Below the pieces are notes generated by a model, which worked only from the letters and a program-made list of their open reading frames with translations, ran no database searches and was not told the DNA's origin. Source: Teratosphaeria epicoccoides (lineage: Eukaryota > Ascomycota > Dothideomycetes > Mycosphaerellales > Teratosphaeriaceae). Taken from it: DNA of 64,000 nucleotides. Positions 20,867 to 31,673 of the stretch are shown piece by piece. Position 1 is the first letter of the stretch; every line of letters starts with the position of its first letter. A program made the translations under genes and the position numbers. Location of the stretch: contig JADDMT010000127.1 in assembly GCA_021401465.1 (NCBI GenBank), forward strand, positions 1 through 64,000, written 5' to 3'.

Positions 20867-23800
20867 TCTTCTTCCTAGGTTCATTCTCCGCTTAAAACTC
20901 CGTAGCTTTTACTAATAGTTTCGTAGGTGTTCTAGGGGTTCCTAGGTGTTTTCGGTATTCCTGTATCCTTCCCATTTTACTAAGTATTCTCGCTGTCTGT
21001 CTACCTAGCGAGTGTCGACGATCTTCTTAACAGTGTACTCTAGTTCTTCGACCTTAGGGTTAAGTAGTAAGGGTTCTGTTTACAGTGCGGCGTCTAGCGC
21101 TACTTGTTCTAGCAGAGAGACATAGAACATAGGGTGTATTCTTATCTGCTTAGGTAGCTATAATTCAAAATTAACTAGTCCTTTCTTAGCCTTAATCTAG
21201 AATAGTCCTAGTTTCATAGCGTCTAGTTTTTTACTCGGCTTGTCTAATTTGATGTGACAGTAAAGGAGATACACCTTGTCCCCCTCCTTTAGAATTAGTC
21301 CCTTAATTCTCTTGCGATTTACGTACTATGCCATGTTCTGTTAATAGAACTACAGGTTAAGTTATGCTTCTGTTTGCAGTTAGCGGAGGTGTTCTACTTG
21401 CCTAAGTACTACTAGGTTTAGATTACTAGCTAAGACGTCCGGAACGTCTTCTATAGCTAATCCGTATGCCATCTGAAATAGCGAGAGTCCTGTCTACTCT
21501 GCTAGCGTACTATTATATGCGAGCTACGCTATTAGTAACAACTCTACCTAATTGTTCTAGTCCCTATTCACATAGGATCGAAGGTACTATTCTAGCGTCT
21601 GATTTAGACGTTCTGTCTATCTATCTGTTTACAGGTAGAAGGAAGTACTAATTCGATGTTTGACCTAGAATTGTCTTATTAGGGCTTCTAGAAGTTAGAG
21701 GTAAACATAGATCCTCGATCTATTACTAGGTCTTGTAGCATACTATGTAGTGCTACTACCTATTTAATGAAGACATGTGCGATATCTTTAGTCTTGAAGT
21801 CTTCGTAGTATAGGATAAACTTCCTGAACTTAGTAAATCGGTCGACTACTACTATGATTCTATCGAAGAACTCATTAGTAGCGGGTTCTCTTGACTAGGG
21901 TAGTTTAACAATAAAGTCTATAGTAAGCGATTCCTATGGCCATTAGGGTACCTATAGTAGTCGTAGTAGCCTATATAGTTTGTAATAGTCATGCTTACTC
22001 TATTAGCAAGTTACACATTAGCGGACATAATCCTTAATTACTCTGCCTATCCTAGGGAAGTAATATTCTCGTTAGAGAATTTGCTTCATTTTAGACACTC
22101 CTAGGTGTCCTGCCTAAGGAACGTCGTGTTAGAGGCATAGTAGCTCCGAACGTAAAAATATTAGCATGTATACTAACCCTTAGAAGAGAAGCACTCTGTC
22201 TTTGTCTTCCTAGTCCTCCTGTCCCTCGATTTCGTTACGGACAGCGAGTACAGTTAGGTCGTAGACTAGTGCATTCTTCAGGTCGTCCTAGAATTCGCTA
22301 GCCTATATGATAGCCGTAGCTGCAAGTCGGTTAACTCTAAGCATGCTATCGCTATTTTCCTAGAGAATAGCATGTTTCTCCTGTTTTACGCCCTTCATGT
22401 AATTAGTCTAGCAGCTAAGTATATTAGCGCGTACATTATCGGATCCCTTGTAATAGACGATCTTACAGTTAAAGCTAGAGAGTTCCTCACTCTATCGGAC
22501 TTGTCATTAGTTTAACTCCTTCGTCGTAGTAAAGTATCGCAAGTTCTCATAGTCTGTATAGACTATAACCTAGTGTTTAGCCCCTTCTAAGTAGACTCGC
22601 TACGCTTTGTAGGCATCTACTATAGCTAGAAGTTCTTTGTTATAGACGTCGTAACAGAGCTTAAGTCTAGACAGCTTTCTCGAGTAATAGGCAACTAGCT
22701 GTAGTTGTCTACTCGGTCCTAGTTAACTTAAGCATGCCCTAAGTGCTACATTAGAGGCATCTGTTTCGACTGTGATAGGCTTATTAGGGTCGAATATAAG
22801 TAAGATTAGCTAATCTGTAAATTGTTGCTTAAGTTCCTTGAAGGTATTCCGTTAGGCGTCGTCTTATACGAATAGTGTATCCTTCATAGTAAGGGTCGTA
22901 AGTAGTACTATAACCCTCGAATAGTTCGCGATGAATCTCTGATAGAAGTTAGCGAACCTAAGGAAGGACTATACTTCCTTGACATTAGTTAGCGTAGGCT
23001 ACTCTTTTACGACTTTAACCTTCTTAGTGTCTATCTTGATCCCGTTCTACGCTACTACGTAGCCAAGGAACTAGAATTCTTGCTTATGAAACTCGCTCTT
23101 CTAAGGTTTAACCTTTAGCTTGTAATCCTAGAGTTTCTAAAGTACCTTGCGTACATAAGTCCTATGTTCTTCGATTGTTCGTAAGTAGACGAGGATGTCA
23201 TCTAAGTATATAACCACGAAGACGTTAAGGTACTCTCGTAGCACATTGTTAATAAATGCCTGCTAGGTAGCCAGGGCGTTTGTTAACCTAAATAGCATGA
23301 CTATATACTCATAGTGTCTAAACCTAGTTCGGAATATAGTCTTCTATTCTTCGCCTTCCTTGATTCGAATTCAGTTATATACTCCTAGTATGTCGAACTT
23401 CGAGAACCATATTACTCCTTGTAGGCAATCCTGTACCTCTAAAAGCAAAGGAAGCAGATAACTATTTTTTATCGTGATGTCATTTAATCTATAATAGTCT
23501 ACGTAGAGTCGCTAGTTATCTTCCCCCTTAGGGACAAACAGGATCGGATACCCTACTAGTGACTATAACTCGCGGATGAAGCCCTTCTAGAGGTTGTCTT
23601 CAAGGTATTTACGGAGAATCTCTAGTTTCGCTACTAATAATAAGCGAACTAGTTGCTTCGTTAGCGTTCTGCCTAGGAGTAAGGGTATCCCGTAGTCCTA
23701 CTCCTAGTGTTCTAGCAGAGCCTCTTAGTCGGGTTCCTCCTCGAAAAGAGTAGCAAACTCCTTATACTTGTTAGGGACAGTAAACTTGACTTTGACTTCA

Positions 23801-24330
23801 GATTGTGTTGTTTTAACCTATAGGATGTGCACTTCCTATTCTAGGTCCTTAATAGTAGCGACTATCTTGCTTGAAGTCATAGCACATATTTCGATCTTGC
23901 CTAGTACGTCATGTACTACAGGTAGAGGTATCGATCTCGAGAGTTCTAGGAACTAGATCCTCTTGTTCTTCTAGTTAAGGTAGGGGTTAGCGTTTCTTAG
24001 CTATAGTAACCCTAACACTACATCTAAGCTAGGTAACTCTGTGATGTCAAACTAGATCATCTCTTAGTAGTGTCCTATCCGCAGAGGTATCGTCTTAGTC
24101 TCTTTGTTAACTATTCCTTAGTTATACATAACCGGCTTTCTATCGATCGCTTGTAGCGAGAAAGCATTCGTCTTCGCCTGTAGCCTTATCCTAGCTGTCC
24201 TAGCAAACTTGGGCGTTATGAAGATTCTAGTGCATCCTGAATCTATTAAGGCCCTAGCTAGCGTCTCGTTAATGTGCACCTATACTCTGAGGTTGTCCGC
24301 GTATCTGGCGTTAACTATGGCACATCGTTG
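20861..24330 (-). pseudogene. pol of C2
   Basis: The minus-strand frame contains retropepsin Asp-Ser-Gly (24235-24243), RT with Tyr-Leu-Asp-Asp near 23190-23210, RNase H, integrase and a chromodomain near 20920-20990, ending in TAG at 20861-20863. Colinear with C1 pol. Lesions are the same type (Trp and Gln codons to TAG), but many are at different sites, so the copies were mutated at least partly independently. Confidence 0.87.
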
Positions 24331-26200
24331 CAGCCCTGTCTAGTCTGTCCGTAGGTCTAATTCTAGCGGACCTCGTTGTTTTCCGAATAGCTGTTTTCTC
24401 GGACTAATTCGGGGATCGTGTAGTCTCGGCTTATTCTTCTTCGAGCGTTACTGCTAACTAGCCTAAGAGGTTATACTTACTCTTAGCCCCATTGTTCCTG
24501 CGCGTTTCTTGCGTACTCTATCTTCAAGTAGCTAACCTAGAGTCATAACGTTCGTAGAACCTAGATACCTTTGTAGGTAAAGTAGCCTCCTTAGGGCGTA
24601 AATTCTATCCCGAACAGTACAATTTCTTGGACAATCTTCTAATGCGAGTAAGGGTAAGCTACAACTAGTAGTCTCCTCAGGTATCGTCGCATGCGGTCGG
24701 CTAGTTCATCATATTAAAGCTAGTTGACATGTTGTACTCTATTAATCTATGGGCAAGCCTAAGCCTACTAGTTCTATATGATTCGGATGATATCGAGTCT
24801 GATATCATGCGGCGGCATAGCCTATCTCTCTATGCTCTCGTCTTCCTTAGAATTAGGAATGACGGCTTCGACAAGTTCATAGTTGTCGTCTAAACCTTCT
24901 TCTTCTTCTAGCTCCTATTACCTTAGGACTATTACACTAGAAGGTGCACCCCTTAGCGCGTAGATTGATTGTGCCTTGTTATAGCTAGGGTACTATCCGG
25001 AACCATCTTTATCACTTAAGTGAACTCGACAATTGTCGTCATAGCACATAGTCTAAGTAAGTAAGGCATAGTCTAGTTCTCGAGTAGCGGCAGCTATTTA
25101 CTTAGGTGCCTATGTTGTCGCGCAAGCCTGTTCTGTCTGTTATAGTTCCTGACGCTGTTTCTTAGCGAAACACTCGCGGGCAAAGTGTCCCTTCTTTCTA
25201 CAGTTATGGCACTTAAGGTTATTCTTGTCGAATAGCTTCTTTAGACTATTCTAGGTAGGAGAGCCCTTCTGTAGCTTTCCTTAGGGTCTGCTCTTTAGGC
25301 GTCCCCTAGTCGCATCTAACTCTATTAGTTAGAGACTATAGTAATCGCTTCGCCATTTTAGTGCTAATCGCTAGACCTTATAGTTAGCCTGTGCTAGCCT
25401 GCGATTTCTATGTTGTCATTCCTGCTATCATTCCTAGATGCGATTATTAATCCTAATCGCGAGATCGCTCATTTCCTTGAATGTTGTTAGTCAATCTCCC
25501 TAGGCAATTTCGTCTTTAACTGTCTCCTTTAGTCCCTAATAGAACTAAGTAGCTAAAGCATTATCATTCTAGTCGACTTGAGCAGAGAGGGTCTAAAAGT
25601 CCGCATAGTACTTAATAGCAGAACCCTTCTGCTAGATTCCTAGGAGAGCTCTCTTAGCCTCTTATTGTTTGTTACTAAGCCTAAAGGCTTCGCGTAACGC
25701 CTTAAACAAGGACTTGTCTAAGTTAAGAATCTCCCTAGTCGTTGTCTTCCTAGCTTCGACGCTACTAACGTGATCTAGATAATCTAATAAGTGAGGCTAG
25801 ATAAACTTGAACGCTAGTCCCTTTAGGTAAGAGACAATGTACATTATTTGCTTATAATGTGTTATAAACTGTTCTATATCTACGTTAAATGCTAACTAGC
25901 ATTAGAGGATAAACATCTTAACTTAAGATCGTTATCCTGTGAACTCTGTAGGGCTTCCTATCTTGAAGCTATTGTTACTATGTCTGTTTCTAGTAGTCGA
26001 ACCTGCAACAGATGCTAGAGCTATCTCGCTAAGGTAAATGGATTTAAGCTACTAAGTAATTTGAGGTATAGCAGCAATTTGTTCTCGTGGTATTAGTTGA
26101 CTATTATCGCTAGAGGTCGAACTAACAGCTAAGGAACTACTTAATATAGGCGTATGTTAAGTACTTAATAAGTCCCCTAATACTTCCTTAGGAGTAGTGC
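24330..26200 (-). pseudogene. gag of C2
   Basis: The minus-strand frame begins just inside the 5' LTR (about 26200). A zinc knuckle matching that of C1 lies at about 25170-25215 and the acidic Glu run at about 24860-24910. As in C1 it leads into a protease read in the -1 frame, and the sequence around the junction has the same length in both copies. Confidence 0.8.
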
Positions 26201-26206
26201 TTAAAA

Positions 26207-26627
26207 TGTCATAAGGGTAGGTGCTAATAGCAGGAAGGGGATCAGGTGTTAGACTTGCAGAGTAGTGAAGAATATCGATAATAGCAATTAACCTTATAAC
26301 TAACTATCCCTCTTAGAGGAGAGGATTAAATTAAGCACGAAGCTCCTAACTACCTGTCCTGAAGCTATCCCTATATACTTAGAGAGACAGGACAGTTCTG
26401 CGAGATCTGTTAACAGACCTGTTAGACCTATGTCTATAGATCTATAGACTAACCCTATAGATCTAGGTGTCTGTCCTTACGTGACAGATCCTTTCTCCTA
26501 TATAAGCCTATAGATCTGTAGACTAACCCTACAGATCTAGGTGTCTGTCCTTATATGACAGATCCTTTCTTCCCTGTATGTGTTATGACTCATGCTATAG
26601 TGCTCGTAACTTCTGACCTTCATGACA
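26207..26627 (-). repeat. 5' LTR of C2
   Basis: 421 bp from TGTCATAAG (26207) to TTCATGACA (26619-26627) on the plus strand. Very similar to 19745-20167. Confidence 0.88.
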
Positions 26628-27215
26628 CCTTACTATAACAGACTACATGTTACTATTATCATTAACATTATTAATGTCTCTAGTACTACTAAGTATACCC
26701 TCTATATTGCTAAGCTGCGTGTTAATACGCATGTCGAATTTGTCTAGTCGCAGTTTAATCGCAGTAAGCCTTAACTTAACTACCTCTATTTTCTCCTTAA
26801 TTAATAGCTTATACTAGCAATTAGCGCGACATCTAACATGATTATTACGCTTACAGAATGCATAAGCCATATCATTACACTAGGACTAGACCCTACACTT
26901 ATAACCGCGCTTAGTGTATTTGTTACATAGATTAATAGCTAGCTTGCCTTTATTAGTCTCTATAATATAGCTAGCTATGTTATACTTACATAGGAGGGCA
27001 TCTTTCTCCTTAAGGCTAGTGTTGTAATTGTACTACTAGCTCTCTTTAGACTTATACTACTAATTAGCGGTATTCTTAGTCTCTAGATAGTATAAACTAC
27101 TCCTACAAGTTAGTAACTACCTCTGTAAGTATACTATAAGTATAGAAACAACTTACACTAGCGCTAGAGGTAGCAGCTTAGGTTCAGGTAAGCTAGTAGT
27201 AGATTCTTTAGCCAT
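26628..27215 (-). pseudogene. Cys-rich/coiled-coil frame relic
   Basis: From ATG 27215 the minus strand keeps one frame down to the C2 LTR, interrupted only by stops that are mostly TAG. In the middle is a cluster that fits Zn2Cys6 spacing if two Tyr were once Cys: C-x2-Y-x6-C-x10-Y-x2-C-x7-C. A Lys/Glu/Leu-rich helix follows (IKEKIEVVKLRL...) and then a polar tail. The architecture resembles the antisense frames of C1 and C2, though residue identity looks low. Abutting the C2 LTR suggests it is truncated. Function unknown. Confidence 0.55.
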
Positions 27216-27824
27216 TTTAGTACCTTATTAGGAGTGATATTATAGTAATCTAAGGGTGTAACATAGTAAGTTAATAGTAGCGAGGAGGAATCACTTATAA
27301 CTAAGCCGACAATAGCATTAAATCATAATAACAATTGCTAGTAAAGTGATATTTAGCAATAACCAGCTTAATTTGAGCAAACACGTGACATCAAAAAACA
27401 CATGCATGTAGAATTAGCACATTTGGACCGCCGTCAAAGACAAGCGATAGTGCATAGAAGCAAAGGTAGATTGACGAGAAAGTTGCTCGTAGTAGGGCGG
27501 GGTCCTTAGGTGTAGCACAGAGCTCGGAGCGTATTCTTGTCTACTTGCACATGTGTATTCTATCCTTGTTGTTATATGAATTACTTGATCGACATTGGTG
27601 ATGTAAGATAGCAATATTGTCTAGGATGATGCACTAAGATGCTAACAAGAACTAACGAGAAAGTAGTAAACAGAGCTTTTTAAAACTAGTCCTTTGTAGA
27701 TAGGTATCATGGACTGCTCCCCATCTCTTTTCAATAATGAGTCGAGAGATGGCACCTACTAGCAATTGACAACACATAGTACTTACCTCGCCTTAGGACT
27801 CGACACCCCTGAGCGAGTCGGCGC
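27216..27824. other. Boundary between mutated repeats and gene-bearing DNA
   Basis: The TAG-rich, low-GC character fades over about 27.2-27.7 kb and normal composition follows. A CACGTG motif lies near 27383. No convincing gene is seen. Confidence 0.4.
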
Positions 27825-28067
27825 TTACCACTGCCCTCCAAAGCCACCACTATACCCATGTAAGTCCATTGGGTGATCCCACCCGTCGGCACGGTATCGT
27901 CTCCGTCTCTGATGGTTAGATCCATGCCTTCGTGTCCTGCCATCGCCATGGATGTCGCCGCCACCGTAGCCTAGGTCGAAGTGCGAGTAGTCATCGCCGC
28001 AACGACGAGCTCGGTGGCCTGGCGAGTGGTGGTGAGACCTGGAAGGTCGGGAAGGTCCGCAGCCCAT
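27825..28067 (-). CDS. Small Gly/His/Arg-rich protein with myristoylation motif
   Basis: An 80-residue single-exon frame starting Met-Gly-Cys-Gly-Pro-Ser, which fits N-myristoylation at Gly2 with palmitoylation at Cys3 and would tether the protein to membranes. The rest is rich in His, Gly and Arg, has an Arg run in the middle and ends GYSGGFGGQW. I do not recognise a family. It stands alone near the repeat boundary, and a second overlapping frame on the same strand is open too, so coding status is moderate only. Confidence 0.4.
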   Translation of the reverse strand: MGCGPSRPSRSHHHSPGHRARRCGDDYSHFDLGYGGGDIHGDGRTRRHGSNHQRRRRYRADGWDHPMDLHGYSGGFGGQW

Positions 28068-28610
28068 GACTGGCGATATTTTTGAGCCTTTTGTTCTATG
28101 CCAATACGGTGTCAGCGAGAGCGCTGATGTTTGATATCCAAATGCTTCGGACGAGTGAGGGAGCTATGTGGAATCCGGTGTAAGTCGGACTGGGAGCTAC
28201 TGCTATTTATGTTCAAGGCTGAGGGTGTGAGCATAAAACTATTGACGGGGCATCAAAGCCTGTCCTTTCCAAAGAGTCAAAGACGGCTGTGCGTCCATAC
28301 AAAGGGCTAATGGTCTGGCTAATAATGGCTCCGGAGTGCTTTGTCGACAAGAATCTCGCAGATTGCGTAGCATTCGAGAGTCATACTGGCAAGAGATGAC
28401 GCACGCATCACTGTTACAGCCTCCAAGATGAGTGATCAACGTCAGGAGGAGCCAGGGCGTATAAGGAGAAGCAGCCGCACACACTCGCAGTTTCCTGAGC
28501 CAAGCTGCATACCCAGGCTTGGGTTGCACTTTGTTGATCTTGCGGCGCATATCAGACAACGCCAGATGACCGGCATTGATCTCAATGCAAGCTGGTGCTT
28601 TGTTGCCAAG

Positions 28611-29887
28611 TCAAAGATCACCTGTCCCAAACACGAACCTCCTCCAATTCCTCCCTAGCCTTTTCACACCCTTCTCAATCTCCCAACCTTTGACCTCACA
28701 GATCTTCCGCACGCCAGCCTCAAGATAATGATCCATTCTGTCGCCGGCAGTGTGCAGATCGCTTTCAACCAAAATTCTGTTATCTGGAACTTGACGGACA
28801 GCTGCCTCGACCTTTCCAGATCCGTCTTCAGACCAAGCATTTATGGTCACGCTGAAGCTGAAGAACACCTCGCACGGCACTGACGAAGCGGTGTACTGTT
28901 TCACAGTCTCGGCTGGACCAGAGTAGGAGTGTAAGCATATGCGTGGAGGATAGGGCTGGAGCCCTGACTTCTCGTCGGTCTCGGCTTGCTCGTCATCCAG
29001 TGGGGCATGCGCGGCGGAGGCTTTACGACGCTCCTTTTTCGACGGCAGCTTTTTCTCGTGGCCTTTCCAGGTCTCTGCTACTGTCTCATACACAATACCA
29101 TGAGCTGCTACGCCATGGCAGGAAACGGCTCTCTGCATTTCACCAGCTAGCCGAAGCTGGGCGAGCAGGACTTTTCGTTGGTGATCAATCGAGACGCGGT
29201 ACGGACTCAGCTTGCGGCCTTCTCTTCCGCCTGGCGTCAAGCCGTCATCACGTTCGTCCTGCTGCGCAGGCAACCATGCCTCGGGGATACGAAAGGAGCG
29301 GTCAAGACCGACTTCTCCAATCAGTGCCAGCGGGTAGCGTCTGAGATACTCTCTCGTGCTTGTGATGAACTCACCAAATGGCCTCGGATCTGGAAGAGAC
29401 AGCAAGAAGGCTCGATCTTCGGACTTTGGTGTCAAAACAGACTGGTAGTGGTCAATCTTCTGCTCGTGAAGAAGCGAGGATGCATTATCGTAGGCACTCT
29501 CGTCGAACATTTGGTGGGAGAACCAAGGATGCCAACCAAACGCTGGGACAATCTTGTGGTCATTGCTACATGAGACGTCAACGAACGTGCTGGAACAAGC
29601 GTCGGACACACCTACATTTGCCGCAACACCTACCTCCAGTCGGCAGCTTCGGTGGAGTATTCGTCTCTAGGCGTGATGCCGTACATGTCTGCGGCTTCCG
29701 CCACGAGCTCCTGATCTTGGGCTCGGGTGGCCATCACGGTCAGAACCTTGGCTTTCATGCCTGGGATACTCTGCAAATTGGCCAAGGTGTCCGTTGGGTG
29801 ACAGTGAGCGTCGAATACCCCAACGTGCCAGGGAAAGTCGTCGCCGGCATTTGCACTGCCGGACTCACGAGCCATTTCGGCCTTCAA
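28611..29887 (-). CDS. TatD-family metal-dependent hydrolase (Scn1-like)
   Basis: Two exons, 29634-29887 and 28611-29589, joined by a 44-nt intron (GTAGGT...TTCCAG), give a 410-residue protein. The metal-binding set of TatD hydrolases is present: His-x-His in FDAHCHPTD (about residues 25-33), Glu in GEVGLD, His in SCHGVA, His in CLHSYSG and Asp in VESDLH. The FGWHPWFSHQ block is typical of the fungal Scn1 branch, whose S. pombe member interacts with Cut9. TatD proteins act as 3'-5' exonucleases or DNases. The intron was chosen because it alone keeps frame and joins the conserved blocks. The segment around the junction is unconserved, so the splice site is a prediction. Confidence 0.85.
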
Positions 29888-30448
29888 AGGGTTTTTCGGG
29901 AGAGGATTGGTGAAAGTTCTTGGTGAAATAGCTTCCTTGTCTTGGTTCAGACTTCAGAGCTCACTGTTGTCCCTCGGAAAGCTTAAATGATCTCTGAGTC
30001 GGCCGTTTCTCCCCGAGTCGTCATCCTTGCGGCTTGGGTTCACTTTCAAAGACGAAGCCGTCCTTCTCTGTGTCGAGCTGTTCATGATGCCATCTTCTGG
30101 TTTGCACACCCGCGAATCGGGCTGCAATCGCGTTTGCAAATCCAGCCGTCCTCCCAAGCGAACATAGACCAACCAAAAGCGCCCTTGCAAGCACGATGAC
30201 GCGCGACAACGCATGCGTCCGCCGCCTCCATCAAGAAAGACAACGTGGAAGGGTGTACGTGCCTGGGTCTTGGAGTGTTTCATCATGCTCGACAGCCTTT
30301 TCCCTCCCAATCACCGTGTAAGGCCCGGAGTTGCCTCCCTGCAGTGAATAAGTATCGACGTAGTCCCTCACCAACCTGAATCTACCACCACCATGAACCA
30401 TTCTGCTATATCGTGTGTGTTTTAGTTGACCACCGCAGAGCACGGAGC

Positions 30449-31673
30449 ATGGCGGACTTCCAGCAGCGGCCACACGGTGCAGGTGAGCTATCCGTCTGCA
30501 CCACGCCATCTGCGCGCACGCTAAGTTTTCGTAGGACAGGGCTATCCAAGTCGTCCGGAAAACAAAGGATTCGGCCAAAATAATGCACCACCGCCTCAGC
30601 AGCCTGGCTCTGCCCGCGACTCGGGATATGCTTCGTACGCCAATGGATCAGGCGCGCCTTATGATCCGCATTACTTCCCTCCTCCGCCCAAGCCGGACGC
30701 ACACTATGGGTACCCCGAGGATCAAGCTGATTTCCAGCATAACAATGCCAGCTCCGACCAACAGCAGCCGCCGAGCTGGCAGGGCTCGCAGCAAGCCGCT
30801 TCTCGGTCATGGGGTCCATCCGAAGCAAACGTCGACGAGGGCGCCGCGCTCACTCCATACGACGAGGAAAAGGCCTACGCGCAGTACACCGAAGCGTATG
30901 GTCAGCCAGACTACTCACAGTATGGCCAGCAGTACGATCAGCAGCATGGTCACCAGAATTTCTCAGCGCGATCTCGCCCTCCGCCTTCCACTGTCTCGGT
31001 GAGTCGGTATGGCACAAGTCAAGATGACAGGGGCAGAAGGAGAAGAAGCAGCTTTCAATACGACCGCGACCCAAGGTATGACGACCGAGTCACGGACAGA
31101 GACCGACGTCGCAGCATGAACAGGCAGCGCCGATCCGCAACCACTGACTCCGAAGATTACGACTGTCGCCGTCGTGAGCATCGCCAGCGGGCGCGTGAGG
31201 ACGACAATCACTACTACGACTATCATCCACGCGAGCGCAGGCGCACATCTCAATCGAAGCCTCGCGGCGGGGGCAAGGACATCCTGCGCGGTGGCGATGG
31301 CGACAGAGGGCTGGGCGCGTCTTTGCTCGGCGGGGCTGCCGGTGCCTTTCTGGGTGATCAAGCGGACAGAGGTGCTTTGGGCACCATCGGAGGTGCGGTC
31401 TTGGGTGCCATCGCGGCCGGCGGCATCGATCGGATCAAGAGCAGGAAAGATCAGGAGAGGCAGCTGAGGGATCGACGGAGATGTGAGAAGGAGTACGCTG
31501 GCACGGGAGGTCAGGTTCCATACTATTCCGCTAGAGCATCGACTCTGTCGCCGGCGGCGGCACCGAGGGATGAGTTCAGACCGAGCAGACAGCTTCGTGG
31601 GCGCCCGGAGGAGGGGAGAAGGAGACGCCGGCATGAGCAGGGCTCGAGTGATAGTTATGCGAGTGAGGACTAG
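30449..31673 (+). CDS. Glycine-zipper protein with Gln/Tyr/Pro-rich N-terminus
   Basis: Exon 30449-30482, a 52-nt intron (GTGAGC...TCGTAG, with ACGCTAAG as branch site) and exon 30535-31673 give 390 residues. The N-terminal half is disordered and rich in Gln, Tyr, Pro and Ser. The middle is strongly charged (Arg/Asp, many RRR and DRD runs). A glycine zipper of about 40 residues follows (GASLLGGAAGAFLGDQ...GGAVLGAIAAGG, about 275-312), flanked by basic sequence. Glycine zippers often insert in or bind membranes. No specific function is known to me. The first exon is short and rests on the splice consensus. Ends in TAG. Confidence 0.75.

Larger units (their letters stand above)
19745..26627 (-). 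mobile_element. Chromovirus C2, second copy of the C1 family
   Basis: A full-length relative of C1 in the opposite orientation, with LTRs of about 421-423 bp, gag, pol with chromodomain, and the same antisense frame. The internal sequence aligns with C1 over its whole length, including the zinc knuckle and protease. The LTRs start TGTCATGAAGGTC (minus strand), differ clearly from those of C1 and have unequal lengths. Flanks are GCTAG (19740-19744) and CCTTA (26628-26632), so no target duplication is visible. All frames carry stops, mostly TAG. Confidence 0.92.
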
